Positions 19,116 to 28,840 of a DNA stretch of 64,000 bases are shown here, one piece after another. Origin of the DNA: Gottfriedia endophytica. Its GTDB lineage: Bacteria > Bacillota > Bacilli > Bacillales > Bacillaceae_G. The position numbers and the translations under genes were made by a program. The DNA lies in the NCBI RefSeq assembly GCF_017814275.1, contig NZ_JAGIYQ010000003.1:248001-312000 (forward strand). The letters run 5' to 3'. The notes under the pieces are model-generated. The model made no database searches and was not told where the DNA came from. It saw only the letters and a list, made by a program, of their open reading frames with translations. The number at the start of each line of letters is the position of its first letter. The first letter of the stretch is position 1.

Positions 19116-19613
19116 TTACCTTACAATTATTTTTCTAATATCAGTAATCGGTTCATTTTTATTTCGTATGTCTGCATAATAAAAATGAACAGGGCCGTTT
19201 TCTCTTAGTGGTTTGCCTTTAATTGAAAAGGCTAATAATCCATTCATTGCTTCATCAACTGTTAATTTTATCTCTGATGAAGTTGTTTCAATTATAATAT
19301 TTGTAGCGTCTTCATTTATTTTCGCATTTTTTAGGAAATATTTTAGTGGCATTCCGTAAGACTGAGAAAGCCATTTCTTTTTTTCAGAAGCCATCAGTTT
19401 TTCGTTTGGAGGTGTAAGTTTAGCTCCTTCGGTAATTTCACGATCCCAATGTTTTGATACACGTTGTAAATACAATTCTTCTTCATTGATATTTTGGTAG
19501 GTTAGATCGAAAAATTCGTCTAACTCAATTTTTCTTTCATCAAAAATCCAGACACTTGGATCGATCGTCAGTTCAAACTGAACATTTCCACTAATTGAAA
19601 AAATATCACTCAT
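19116..19613 (-). CDS. Conserved hypothetical protein upstream of ylaN
   Basis: This 165-aa acidic soluble protein was not recognised. The N-terminus (MSDIFSISGNVQFELTIDPSVWIFDERKIELDEFF) and the end (ITDIRKIIVR) suggest a mixed alpha/beta fold with beta strands at both ends. I start it at ATG 19613 because AGGGAGGAAA lies upstream; the frame extends 19 codons further without support. Its stop touches the hairpin repeat cluster. It diverges from ylaN. Confidence 0.6.
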   Translation of the reverse strand: MSDIFSISGNVQFELTIDPSVWIFDERKIELDEFFDLTYQNINEEELYLQRVSKHWDREITEGAKLTPPNEKLMASEKKKWLSQSYGMPLKYFLKNAKINEDATNIIIETTSSEIKLTVDEAMNGLLAFSIKGKPLRENGPVHFYYADIRNKNEPITDIRKIIVR

Positions 19614-19817
19614 AAAAAATTTCCTCCCTATAATTGTTCCCTTTCTTATTGTAATCCTTGATTGCAACAATTAACATTATTTTAAACTAATATTTATTAT
19701 ATTTGGTAAATATATCTTCATATGGATTAGTGAGAATTATTATTAATCAGTTGATTTTTGTATAAAACAAGGATAATATTAAATGAAGAAGCATAGTACG
19801 GAAGTGGAGGGAGAATA

Positions 19818-20108
19818 TTGACGTCTGATGCTGCAACAAATAGTAATGAAAAAGCATATGATTTATTAAAAACAGATGCTGATAAAATTTTAAAACTAAT
19901 CAATGTTCAACTTGAAAATTTAACAATGCCACAATGTCCTCTTTATGAAGAGGTTTTAGATACTCAGATGTTTGGACTTTCACGTGAAATTGATTTTGCT
20001 TCTCGTTTAGGATTAATACGTGAAGAACAAGGTAAAGAATTATTATCTGAGCTTGAACAAAGATTATCTGCATTACATGAAGCTTTTACAAATCGTAAAA
20101 ATAAATAA
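19818..20108 (+). CDS. ylaN: YlaN (DUF1507), iron-related regulator of Fur
   Basis: The 96-aa helical protein has the family pattern [46 protein letters not shown]. Work in Staphylococcus and Bacillus links YlaN to Fur: it relieves Fur repression and is needed when iron is scarce. The start is TTG 19818, preceded by GGAGGGAG; length fits the ~93 aa family. It has its own terminator and stands just before ftsW, as in B. subtilis. Confidence 0.88.
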   Translation: MTSDAATNSNEKAYDLLKTDADKILKLINVQLENLTMPQCPLYEEVLDTQMFGLSREIDFASRLGLIREEQGKELLSELEQRLSALHEAFTNRKNK

Positions 20109-20121
20109 GAAATCACGAATG

Positions 20122-20151
20122 CTCAAACTAAGTATGGTTTGAGCTTTTTTG
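20122..20151 (+). terminator. Terminator of ylaN
   Basis: GCTCAAAC pairs with GTTTGAGC around an 8-base loop, followed by six T residues. Confidence 0.88.
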
Positions 20152-20173
20152 TAAAAATTTTTATCCTACATTA

Positions 20174-20310
20174 ACGGGCAGTAAGACTCCCACCTCAAGT
20201 TTGAGAGAAAGGCGAGGAAGGTAAGTAGGGGATAACTGCCCGTAAAAGCCCGATTGGGCGGGCTAACCATCAGTGGGAGATGCAAAAAAACCACTGATGA
20301 AAGTTACACC
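20174..20310. repeat. Structured element upstream of ftsW
   Basis: Three stems in a row: ACGGGCAGT (20174-20182) with ACTGCCCGT (20235-20243); GCCCGA/TGGGC right after; and CATCAGTGG (20269-20277) with CCACTGATG (20291-20299). The interior is purine-rich (GAGAGAAAGGCGAGGAAGG). It fills most of the ylaN-ftsW gap. I recall similar sequences in other Bacillus genomes. It could be a non-coding RNA, or the transposase-less remnant of an IS200/IS605-type element. Confidence 0.7.
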
Positions 20311-20461
20311 TTATATAGAAAATTAGAATTTTCATAGACTATTAGTTTGATACAAAGGTGATAGATAGTATGTTACAATTATAGAGAGAATAAAAGGAAA
20401 TATCGTAAAAAACTGGAAATGATGACTTCGAAAAATGATATTTACATAAGGAAGATGATTA

Positions 20462-21631
20462 ATGTTAAAAAAATATATAAAGAATATGGATTACATGTTA
20501 TTTGTTCCATTACTAATCTTATGCACATTTGGCTTAGTAATGGTCTATAGTGCAAGTTCTGCACTGCCAAGTATCCGCTATCAAAACATGCATTGGAGTA
20601 GCGATCATTTTTTTGTAAGTCAGTTACATGCTTTAGAACTTGGGATTATCGCATTTATTATCTTATTATTTGTACCTACATGGGTATACAAAAAAAATAT
20701 TATCTTAATAAGTAACGTAGCGATTAGTATAGGTCTCTTAGTAGCAGTACTATTATTTGGTAAAGTAGTTAATAATGCAAAGAGCTGGATTTTTGGTATT
20801 CAGCCTGCTGAAATCATTAAATTAAGTACAATTCTTTTCCTTGCAGGTTGGTACGCAAAAAATCAAAAAAGTGTAACAACAAATTTAAAAACAGTTTTAA
20901 AACCTTTGATTGTTATTGGAATTTATTGTTTTCTCTTAAAAAAGCAACCAGATACTGGAACAATGATGCTACTTCTTGGGACAACCTTTACTATTGTATT
21001 TTGTTGTGGTTATAAGGTAAGACGTTTTATTGTCATGCTCCTTGGTGGAGGCATCATATTGTCGCCAGTAATCTTATTGTTTGTATTTAATCCAACGCTT
21101 ATTATTACTAAAGTTCAGCTTAATAGATTTTTAGCTTATAAAAATCCGTTCGATTACGCTCAAGGGATAGGATTTCAATTAGTTAATTCACTTGTAGGGT
21201 TTGCTCACGGTGGACTTACTGGAGTTGGATTAGGGAAAGGTATCCAGAAATTAGGCTATTTACCGGAACCGCATACTGACTTTATCCTTGCAGTAATTGG
21301 AGAAGAGACAGGTCTAATAGGAGTTCTCATTGTTATTACATGTATTTTCTTAATTGTGTGGAGAGGAATTTTAATTGCTCATAAATCAAAAGATGCATTA
21401 GATAGTTTGATTGCAATTGGTGTTACAGCAAGTATTGCAATTCAATCTTTTGTAAATATAGGTGGTGTTACATCCCTAATTCCATTAACTGGAGTACCTT
21501 TACCATTTGTAAGTTATGGAGGAACATCATTAATTGTGATGATTTCTATGATGGGGATTTTAATGCAAATTGCTATTCGAGTCAAACTAGAGGAACCTTC
21601 AAAAGAAAGTAAGTTGAATGTTGTTTCATAA
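20462..21631 (+). CDS. ftsW: Septal peptidoglycan polymerase FtsW
   Basis: This SEDS-family glycosyltransferase polymerises lipid II at the septum, working with a class B PBP (PBP2B, encoded at 55.8 kb). The 389-aa product has ~10 membrane segments. Visible SEDS motifs: GLVMVYSAS at the N-terminus, QPAEIIKLS, GTMMLLL, the large loop GFAHGGLTGVGLGKGIQKLGYLPEPHTDFILAVIGEE (with the catalytic Asp in HTDF), and GVPLPFVSYGGTSL. Length is normal. The ribosome site (AAGGAAGATG) is modest. pycA follows after 33 bases and may be co-transcribed. Confidence 0.92.
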   Translation: MLKKYIKNMDYMLFVPLLILCTFGLVMVYSASSALPSIRYQNMHWSSDHFFVSQLHALELGIIAFIILLFVPTWVYKKNIILISNVAISIGLLVAVLLFGKVVNNAKSWIFGIQPAEIIKLSTILFLAGWYAKNQKSVTTNLKTVLKPLIVIGIYCFLLKKQPDTGTMMLLLGTTFTIVFCCGYKVRRFIVMLLGGGIILSPVILLFVFNPTLIITKVQLNRFLAYKNPFDYAQGIGFQLVNSLVGFAHGGLTGVGLGKGIQKLGYLPEPHTDFILAVIGEETGLIGVLIVITCIFLIVWRGILIAHKSKDALDSLIAIGVTASIAIQSFVNIGGVTSLIPLTGVPLPFVSYGGTSLIVMISMMGILMQIAIRVKLEEPSKESKLNVVS

Positions 21632-21664
21632 TTTAGCGCTTTATTAATGATAGGGGAGAATGGT

Positions 21665-24600
21665 ATGAGTGACAAAAGAATAAAAAAAGTGTTAGTTGCT
21701 AATCGTGGTGAAATTGCAATACGAGTTTTTCGTGCATGTACTGAATTAGGAATAAGAACAGTTGGAATTTATTCGAAGGAAGATGAAGGCTCATATCATC
21801 GCTATAAAGCAGATGAAGCATACATTGTAGGTAAAGGAAAAAAGCCGATTGAGGCTTATTTGGACATTGAAGGAATTATCGAAATTGCAATAAAAAATGA
21901 GGTTGACGCGATTCATCCTGGATATGGATTCTTATCTGAAAATATCAGATTTGCTGAAAGATGTGAAGAAGCAGGAATTTTATTTATTGGTCCTACTTCA
22001 AAACATTTGGATATTTTCGGAGATAAAATAAAAGCAAAAAAGCAAGCTCTTTCTGCTAATTTGCCAATAATCCCAGGTAGTGATGGTCCTGTTAATACTT
22101 TAGAAGAAGTAATAGAATTTGGGAATGCAGTTGGATTTCCAATCATTATTAAAGCTTCACTCGGTGGTGGCGGACGTGGCATGAGGATTGTTAGAACACC
22201 ATCCGGGCTAAAGGAAGCTTATGAACGAGCAAAATCAGAAGCAAAGGCTGCTTTTGGAAATGATGAAGTTTATGTAGAAAAATTTATTGAAAATCCAAAG
22301 CATATAGAAGTTCAAATAATTGGTGATAATGAAGGCAATATTGTTCATTTATTTGAAAGAGATTGCTCAGTTCAAAGACGTCATCAAAAATTAGTTGAAG
22401 TTGCACCTTGCACTTCTATTTCAAATGATTTGCGTGAAAAAATATGCAATGCAGCAGTTCAACTGATGAAGGAAGTAGATTATGTAAATGCAGGAACCGT
22501 TGAATTTTTAGTATCGGGTAATGAGTATTTTTTTATTGAGGTCAATCCTCGAGTTCAAGTTGAACATACCATCACTGAAATGATTACAGGTATTGATATT
22601 GTTCAAACTCAAATTTTGGTTACTCAAGGACATACATTACATAGCGAGAAAATAGGTATTCCTCAACAAGATCAGATTCCTAAAATGGGGTTTGCTATCC
22701 AAGCACGTGTCACAACAGAGGATCCATTAAATAATTTTATGCCCGATACAGGTAAAATTATGGCATATCGTTCCGGTGGTGGATTTGGTGTTCGATTAGA
22801 TACTGGGAATAGTTTTCAAGGTGCAGTGATAACTCCCTATTATGATTCATTGCTCGTGAAAGTAACAACACATGCACTTACTTTTGATGGCGCGGTAGCA
22901 AAGTTAAATCGAAACTTAAAGGAGTTTCGTATACGGGGTATAAAAACAAATATTCCATTTCTTGAAAATGTGATGCAACATCCTGACTTTCTTTCAGGTA
23001 AATATAATACCTCTTTTGTAGATTCATCTCCAGAATTATTTGTATTTGCAAAAAGACTTGACCGTGGAACTAAATTATTAAATTATATTGGAAATGTGAC
23101 TGTAAATGGATTTCCAGGTATTTCATCAAAAGAAAAACCATATTTTGATGATGTAATCATACCAAAAGTAAATGATTTAGAAAGTAAGCCTAAAGGAACA
23201 AAACAACTTTTAGAAGAACTTGGACCAGTTAATTTCTCAAAATGGGTTAAAAATGAAAAGCAAGTTTTCTATACGGATACTACTTTCCGTGATGCTCATC
23301 AGTCGTTATTGGCAACTCGAATTCGAACGAAAGATTTAATTTCAGTTGCAGAGCAAACTTCAGTGATCCTTCCTAATTTATTTTCAATGGAGATGTGGGG
23401 AGGAGCAACATTTGATGTAGCCTATCGATTCTTAAATGAAGATCCATGGGAACGCTTATTATTACTTAGAAACCAAATTCCAAATGTGTTATTTCAAATG
23501 TTATTAAGAGGATCAAATGCAGTCGGATACAAAAATTATCCAGATAACTTAGTAAAGAAATTCATCGAAGCATCTTCACAAGCCGGAATAGATGTATTTA
23601 GGATTTTTGATAGTTTAAATTGGATAAAAGGAATGGAAGTTGCAATTGAGGCAGTAAGAGATAATGGAAAACTTGCTGAAGCTGCCATTTGTTATACAGG
23701 GGATGTACTGGATCCAACTAGAACGAAATATGATATGAATTATTACAAAACCCTTGCTAAGGATTTAGAAAGTGCAGGTGCCCACATCCTTGCTATTAAA
23801 GATATGGCTGGGTTATTAAAACCTCAAGCAGCATATCAGTTAATTAGTGAATTAAAGGAATCAGTCAATTTGCCAATCCATTTACATACTCATGATACGA
23901 GTGGTAATGGTATCTACACGTATGTGAAGGCTATTGAAGCTGGAGTAGACATCGTTGACGTAGCTGTAGGAAGTATGTCTGGATTCACCTCACAACCAAG
24001 TGCAAATAGTCTATACTATGCTCTCGAGGGTTCCAAATATAAAAGTGATTTGAACATAAATGGTTTAGAACAGCTTTCAACTTATTGGGAAGGTGTAAGG
24101 AAATATTATTCAAGTTTTGAATCTGGAATGATGTCATCTCATACTGAAATCTATCAGCATGAAATGCCTGGTGGACAATATTCGAATTTACAACAGCAAG
24201 CAAAAGCTGTCGGTTTAGGGGATAGATTTGATGAAGTAAAGCAAATGTACGGTAGGGTAAACATGTTATTTGGTGACATTGTAAAAGTGACCCCTTCATC
24301 AAAAGTAGTTGGAGATATGGCTTTATTTATGGTTCAAAATAATTTAGATGAAGATACAATTTATGAAAAAGGTGATCATATTGATTTTCCAGATTCAGTT
24401 ATTGAGTTCTTCGAAGGACAATTAGGTCAACCGCATGGTGGTTTTCCTAAAAGCTTACAGCGAGTAATTCTTAAAGGAAAACAACCATTAATTGATCGAC
24501 CGGGTGAATCATTAAATCCAATTGATTTTAAGCAAGTTGAAGAATATTTATTTCAAACGCTGAAGCGCCAAGTTACATTATTTGATGTTTTATCTTACGC

Positions 24601-25111
24601 TTTATATCCAAAAGTTTTTATGGACTATCAAAAGAATGTTGAAAAATATGGTGATGTTTCTGTATTAGATACACCAACTTTCTTCTATGGTACAAGAATA
24701 GGTGAAGAAGTAGAAATTGAAATAGAGCGTGGAAAAACATTGATCGTAAAGCTTGTTTCAATTGGGCAACCACAAAATGACGGAAATAGAGTGATATACT
24801 TTGAATTAAATGGTCAACCAAGGGAAGTGGTCGTTAAAGATTTTTCAGTAAAATCGACAGTTGTACAAAAGCTTAAGGGAGATACTAATAATCCGAACCA
24901 CTTAAACGCAACAATGCCTGGAACAGTGCTTAGTGTTCTAGTTAAGAAGGGTGAAATGGTAGAAAAAGGCCAATCATTAGCTATAACAGAAGCAATGAAA
25001 ATGGAGACAACTGTCCAGTCACCATTTACTGGTAGTGTAAAAGAGGTATTTATTACTGCAGGAGAGAGTATTTCAACAGGAGATTTATTAATCGAACTTG
25101 AACAGAAATAA
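21665..25111 (+). CDS. pycA: Pyruvate carboxylase
   Basis: This biotin enzyme makes oxaloacetate from pyruvate and refills the TCA cycle. The 1148-aa chain contains biotin carboxylase (residues ~5-455, ATP loop GGGGRGMRIV and FIEVNPRVQVEHT), carboxyltransferase (~530-800, with DTTFRDAHQSLLATR and HLHTHDTSGN), a conserved middle domain, and the biotinyl domain at the end (AMKMETT). Start ATG 21665 lies 6 bases after GGGGAG and gives exactly the B. subtilis length; the frame has six more codons upstream. It complements pdh, the other user of pyruvate in this window. Confidence 0.96.
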   Translation: MSDKRIKKVLVANRGEIAIRVFRACTELGIRTVGIYSKEDEGSYHRYKADEAYIVGKGKKPIEAYLDIEGIIEIAIKNEVDAIHPGYGFLSENIRFAERCEEAGILFIGPTSKHLDIFGDKIKAKKQALSANLPIIPGSDGPVNTLEEVIEFGNAVGFPIIIKASLGGGGRGMRIVRTPSGLKEAYERAKSEAKAAFGNDEVYVEKFIENPKHIEVQIIGDNEGNIVHLFERDCSVQRRHQKLVEVAPCTSISNDLREKICNAAVQLMKEVDYVNAGTVEFLVSGNEYFFIEVNPRVQVEHTITEMITGIDIVQTQILVTQGHTLHSEKIGIPQQDQIPKMGFAIQARVTTEDPLNNFMPDTGKIMAYRSGGGFGVRLDTGNSFQGAVITPYYDSLLVKVTTHALTFDGAVAKLNRNLKEFRIRGIKTNIPFLENVMQHPDFLSGKYNTSFVDSSPELFVFAKRLDRGTKLLNYIGNVTVNGFPGISSKEKPYFDDVIIPKVNDLESKPKGTKQLLEELGPVNFSKWVKNEKQVFYTDTTFRDAHQSLLATRIRTKDLISVAEQTSVILPNLFSMEMWGGATFDVAYRFLNEDPWERLLLLRNQIPNVLFQMLLRGSNAVGYKNYPDNLVKKFIEASSQAGIDVFRIFDSLNWIKGMEVAIEAVRDNGKLAEAAICYTGDVLDPTRTKYDMNYYKTLAKDLESAGAHILAIKDMAGLLKPQAAYQLISELKESVNLPIHLHTHDTSGNGIYTYVKAIEAGVDIVDVAVGSMSGFTSQPSANSLYYALEGSKYKSDLNINGLEQLSTYWEGVRKYYSSFESGMMSSHTEIYQHEMPGGQYSNLQQQAKAVGLGDRFDEVKQMYGRVNMLFGDIVKVTPSSKVVGDMALFMVQNNLDEDTIYEKGDHIDFPDSVIEFFEGQLGQPHGGFPKSLQRVILKGKQPLIDRPGESLNPIDFKQVEEYLFQTLKRQVTLFDVLSYALYPKVFMDYQKNVEKYGDVSVLDTPTFFYGTRIGEEVEIEIERGKTLIVKLVSIGQPQNDGNRVIYFELNGQPREVVVKDFSVKSTVVQKLKGDTNNPNHLNATMPGTVLSVLVKKGEMVEKGQSLAITEAMKMETTVQSPFTGSVKEVFITAGESISTGDLLIELEQK

Positions 25112-25132
25112 ATCTATTTTTTCAACATTAGA

Positions 25133-25175
25133 AAAGACATCTAAGTATGAAATTTATACTAGATGTCTTTTTTTT
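25133..25175 (+). terminator. Terminator of pycA
   Basis: AAAAGACATCTA pairs with TAGATGTCTTTT, with additional GTAT/ATAC pairing inside, followed by a T run. Confidence 0.88.
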
Positions 25176-25218
25176 GCTTTTGAAAGTGTAAAAAGGTTAA
25201 AGGAGAGGAAATGGAAAA

Positions 25219-26217
25219 ATGAATCAAAGTGAAAATAGTATGGCTAAGATTCTAGAAGTTGCATCTAGGCTTTATAAAACTACTCAAGAAGAAATTAAAA
25301 AACTATCCGGTGGTTACCAAAATGAAGTTTATGAGTATAAAGTAGGGGAAGACGGTCTAATTCTTAGAATAACTAAGAATATTCATAGGGAAATTGATGC
25401 ATTAAAAAGTGAATTGGATTTTATTGAGGGTTTTCATCAGGCGGGAATATTAGTCTCTACTCCTATTCATTCTATCAATAAGAAAAAGATAGAAGAAATT
25501 ACAATTGGAGATGAAAAATTTTATATTACATCGTTTACAAAAGCTGAAGGACATCTAATAAATGTCTCTGATCCAAATGAATGGAATAACAAGTTTTTTC
25601 AAAAATGGGGTCAAACGATGGGGAAAATGCATTCTCTAGTTAAAAATAATAATCAAACCTATAAAAGAAATCACTTTGGGACAAACATTAGTCAAATTAA
25701 TGAAACAACTAGATTTTTATCATCAATAAGTGATCGAATGGCAAAAGGATATGAAAGTTTAATAACAAAATTAAATTTACTAAAAAAAGATCATGATACA
25801 TACGGTCTCATTCATAATGATTTTCATCAAGGGAATTTCTTTGTTAAAGAAGGACAAATGACAATTTTTGATTTTGATGATTGTTCTTTTAATTGGTTTG
25901 CTCAAGATATTGCAGTTTCGTTTTATCATGCAGTATGGCAAGGGATGTCGTTTAATCCAGATAACCAATCCTTTCCTCATCAATTTCTAGAAAGCTTTTT
26001 TAAAGGGTACCGAGAAGAATGCGAACTTAAAAAAGATACAATAGTACAAATCCCACTTTTTTTAAAACTTCGTGAAGTGTTTTTGTTTACTCTTTTTAAT
26101 GAGAAATGGGAACTGGAACAACTTGAAGAGTGGCAAAAGTATACTTTAAATGATTTAAGGTTTCGTATTGAAAATGAAATTCCATATACAGATATTGATT
26201 TTGTATCTTTTAGATAA
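25219..26217 (+). CDS. APH-type small-molecule phosphotransferase
   Basis: This 332-aa kinase has the aminoglycoside/choline phosphotransferase fold. Visible signs: a Gly-rich start (LSGGYQNEVYEYKV, residues ~29-42), the catalytic loop GLIHNDFHQGNF with His199, Asp201 and Asn206 (HxDxxxxN), and the Mg motif IFDFDDC with Asp218. All key residues are present. The substrate is unknown; homoserine, choline, thioribose or an antibiotic cannot be told apart. The start codon overlaps the stop of a 3-codon frame (ATGGAAAAATGA) behind GGAGAGG, which may tune translation. B. subtilis has no gene here, so it is an insertion between pycA and ctaA. Confidence 0.8.
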   Translation: MNQSENSMAKILEVASRLYKTTQEEIKKLSGGYQNEVYEYKVGEDGLILRITKNIHREIDALKSELDFIEGFHQAGILVSTPIHSINKKKIEEITIGDEKFYITSFTKAEGHLINVSDPNEWNNKFFQKWGQTMGKMHSLVKNNNQTYKRNHFGTNISQINETTRFLSSISDRMAKGYESLITKLNLLKKDHDTYGLIHNDFHQGNFFVKEGQMTIFDFDDCSFNWFAQDIAVSFYHAVWQGMSFNPDNQSFPHQFLESFFKGYREECELKKDTIVQIPLFLKLREVFLFTLFNEKWELEQLEEWQKYTLNDLRFRIENEIPYTDIDFVSFR

Positions 26218-26312
26218 GCTACCCTGAAAATAATCTTAAAAACAGTAATCATAGGATAAATTCCTTATTTTTCATGGGCCATGTTACGAATGTTATTAGC
26301 ATGGATGTCTCT
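26218..26312 (+). repeat. Left arm of repeat family B
   Basis: It begins GCTACCCTGAAAATAA immediately after the preceding stop codon and continues with GGATAAATTCCTTATTT, CATGGGCCATG and a TTATTAGCATG segment. The same order occurs at 32970 and, in part, at 47180, each time ahead of a MITE-like copy. No matching right end is found here. Confidence 0.7.
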
Positions 26313-26506
26313 TTTCTTTAAGATTGTTGATTTTAGGTTTTTTAATATAAAAGACAGAAGTAGATTGGAACGGAAGGGTACCAGGCTCCTGTGGGAGATG
26401 TGGGAAGGCTGAGACCCCCCCGCAGGCTTGCCGAGGAGGCTAGCTCACGCCACGCGGAAAGTGAGCAACCTGGAGTTGTAATCAACTAACGCATTCTAAG
26501 ATAAAG
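26308..26506 (+). repeat. MITE-like repeat A copy
   Basis: This copy runs from CTCTTTTCTTTAAGATTG to the start of the ctaA terminator. Its arms have diverged (AGTAGATTGGAACGG on the left, GTTGTAATCAAC on the right), so they no longer pair perfectly. The central module is of the GCAGGCTTGCCGAGG type. It lies between convergent genes. Confidence 0.8.
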
Positions 26507-26548
26507 AAAACACCGAATTCCTTAAAGGTGAAGGAAACTCGGTGTTTT
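26507..26548 (-). terminator. Terminator of ctaA
   Basis: AAAACACCGA pairs with TCGGTGTTTT, with TCCTT/AAGGA inside. On the minus strand the tail is TTTCTTT. Confidence 0.8.
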
Positions 26549-26558
26549 CTTTTTTATA

Positions 26559-27485
26559 TCATAATTTTAATGAAGTCTGTTGGAAAGATAAACTACTTCG
26601 ACTACATAATAAACATTGGAAACATAAGATTGCAAATAAACAAGAAATAAGAATGACATGCATTAAAGCGACATACAGATTTAAATTTGTTAAAACAATT
26701 AAAGCTCCGCAAATAATTTGTAAAATAACTAATATAAGGGAAGAAAGCCAACCGATATAGATACCACGTTCAAGCTGATAATGTTTAAATGCATGAATAA
26801 AAGCGATTACAATCCAAACAAATAAAAGAAATGCCGCCATTCGATGGCCCATTTGTACCCATTCGTGAAATTGAGTTGGGAACCCATGATTTGCTTTACT
26901 ACATAGTGGAAAGCTTGGACAAGCTAAACCTGCACTTTCGTGTCTTACTAAGGCACCGGTATAAACAACTAAATATGTATAAATTGTTAGACCAAAAGTG
27001 TGGAATTTCATTTTTGAATCAACATAGAATGAATTTTTTTTAAAATTTTCTTCTTTTTCAAAAATTAAAAGCGTTAACATAATAACTGAAGCAAAAGATA
27101 CGAGAGAGATACCAAAGTGAATTGCACGTACTGCTGGAATTTGTCCCCATACAACCGCTGCTGCTCCAATTAATGCTTGAGCAATTAAAAAAATAACAGA
27201 AATAATGGCAAGAAACTTTGTTTCATGTTTATGACTGATAAGTTTCCAAGAAAGTATAGCTAATAAAAATACTAGAATTCCTGAAATACCTGAAGCAGCT
27301 CGGTGTGATAATTCTATAACCGTATGGAATGTAATATGATCTGGAATTATTTGTCCTTTACAAAGTGGCCAAGACCTTCCGCATCCTAAAGAAGAATTTG
27401 TTTTTGTAACTAACGCTCCACCTATCAAAACAATTAAAAGTGCAAAAGAGGTTAGAATAGAAATCAATTTTAAAAACCGTAACAA
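26559..27485 (-). CDS. ctaA: Heme A synthase CtaA
   Basis: CtaA oxidises heme O to heme A for the caa3/aa3 oxidases. The ~308-aa protein has eight membrane segments in two four-helix halves. Heme and catalytic residues seen: [11 protein letters not shown] (ExxH) and RAIHFG in the first half, MGHRMAAF and ALMHVIL in the second. The cysteine pair CGRSWPLC in the first outer loop and CPSFPLC in the second half are both present. I start it at TTG 27485, 6 bases after TAGGTG; the GTG three codons earlier would overlap that site. Divergent from ctaB, as in B. subtilis. Confidence 0.92.
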   Translation of the reverse strand: MLRFLKLISILTSFALLIVLIGGALVTKTNSSLGCGRSWPLCKGQIIPDHITFHTVIELSHRAASGISGILVFLLAILSWKLISHKHETKFLAIISVIFLIAQALIGAAAVVWGQIPAVRAIHFGISLVSFASVIMLTLLIFEKEENFKKNSFYVDSKMKFHTFGLTIYTYLVVYTGALVRHESAGLACPSFPLCSKANHGFPTQFHEWVQMGHRMAAFLLFVWIVIAFIHAFKHYQLERGIYIGWLSSLILVILQIICGALIVLTNLNLYVALMHVILISCLFAILCFQCLLCSRSSLSFQQTSLKL

Positions 27486-27735
27486 TATGTACACCTACTT
27501 TAACAAAAATGAATTTGACTATTTTCGAAGAAATAAAAAGTTAGTTAAAATGATACTACTATATCATATAAGATATCATCGAAAAATTCAAAGAATTGTT
27601 ACTCATCAGTCTTTATTTTCTACCATTCTATTTAAAATAAAAATAAGTAGGAAGTAACAATTTTATTATTAAATAGTATTTGGTATTGAAAAGGATACAT
27701 ATTTAAGTTAAAATTTTTACGATGCGACACAAAAG

Positions 27736-27754
27736 TTTCACATTTAATTCACAT
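27736..27754. promoter_or_regulatory. Possible regulator repeats between ctaA and ctaB
   Basis: TTTCACAT (27736-27743) and ATTCACAT (27747-27754) are direct repeats 11 bp apart, one helical turn, in the shared regulatory region. In B. subtilis ResD acts between these genes and its sites contain TGTGAA, the complement of these boxes. The match is short, so this is only a candidate. Confidence 0.35.
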
Positions 27755-27867
27755 AATCTTCAATATTTTTAGTTTAATAGAAATAGAGATAAATCATTAG
27801 AAATGTCTCATGAAACGTGTTATGTTGATATAGAAGTGATTTAATTTTGTCGACAAGGAGGATTTAA

Positions 27868-28791
27868 ATGGAACAAATTTTAGATAATGCCAAAAAAGAT
27901 ATAAATTTAAGCGAACTTCCTCCAAACTCATTGAAAAAAGATCTATTTTCTCTAATGAAAATTGGGATTGTGAATTCAAATATTTTAACTACTTTCACGG
28001 GTATTTGGTTAGCTATTCGCTTAAATAATTTAGATATTTTACAAAGTTTACCAAAGGCATTGTTAGCACTTATAGGATCATCATTAATTATCGCAGGATC
28101 ATGCGTAATTAATAATTTTTATGATAGAGATATTGATCCTTATATGGAAAGAACTAAAAATAGACCTACAGTAACAGGTAGTATTAAGCCATTAAATACA
28201 ATATTACTTGGAATAGCATTGCTTATTGCAGGGTTTATTACTTTAAGTTTTACGACAATGATGGCAGTTGTTTATGCATTTATCGGTGCATTTTCATATA
28301 TAGTTTTATATACAATGTGGACAAAACGCCACTATACGTTAAATACAGTAATCGGCAGTATTTCAGGTGCAGTGCCACCATTAATTGGTTGGGCAGCAAT
28401 TGATCCTAACTTGCACTTTGTTGCATGGATGCTGTTTTTAGTTATGTTTATCTGGCAGCCACCACATTTTCTTGCATTAGCAATGAGAAGAACTGAAGAG
28501 TACCGTGCAGCTGGTATTCCGATGCTTCCAGTTGTATATGGTTTTGAAATAACAAAACGCCAAGTCATGATTTGGATTCTTTGTTTACTTCCACTACCAT
28601 TTTATCTTCACCAATTAGGTTTACCATTTATCATATTAGCTTCTTTATTAAATATAGGTTGGATTGTATTAGGAATATATTGCTATCGTACTAAGGATGA
28701 TGAAAAATTCTCTAAATTGATGTTTATTTATTCGTTAAATTATTTAACGATTCTCTTTATATCAATGATTGTTTTCACATTACCATTTTAA
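27868..28791 (+). CDS. ctaB: Heme O synthase (protoheme IX farnesyltransferase)
   Basis: This UbiA-family membrane enzyme adds a farnesyl group to heme B, giving heme O, the substrate of CtaA. The 307-aa protein has ~8-9 membrane segments and both aspartate-rich motifs: [19 protein letters not shown] (residues ~85-103), and in the later loop [27 protein letters not shown] strong AAGGAGG precedes the ATG. The ctaC leader follows. Confidence 0.94.
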   Translation: MEQILDNAKKDINLSELPPNSLKKDLFSLMKIGIVNSNILTTFTGIWLAIRLNNLDILQSLPKALLALIGSSLIIAGSCVINNFYDRDIDPYMERTKNRPTVTGSIKPLNTILLGIALLIAGFITLSFTTMMAVVYAFIGAFSYIVLYTMWTKRHYTLNTVIGSISGAVPPLIGWAAIDPNLHFVAWMLFLVMFIWQPPHFLALAMRRTEEYRAAGIPMLPVVYGFEITKRQVMIWILCLLPLPFYLHQLGLPFIILASLLNIGWIVLGIYCYRTKDDEKFSKLMFIYSLNYLTILFISMIVFTLPF

Positions 28792-28840
28792 TAGCAATTT
28801 TAAAAAAACTTTGGGGAAAGTTTTATGGGGATTTTTTACG

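Noticed and set aside
18713-19138. Long open frames on both strands (142 and 129 codons) after phoH
   Set aside because: They run through three copies of the hairpin repeat, have no ribosome sites, and their repeated peptide pattern simply mirrors the repeat.
20347-20379. TTGATA and TGTTACAAT as the ftsW promoter
   Set aside because: The extended -10 is reasonable but the spacing of 21 bases is too long; left out without mapping data.
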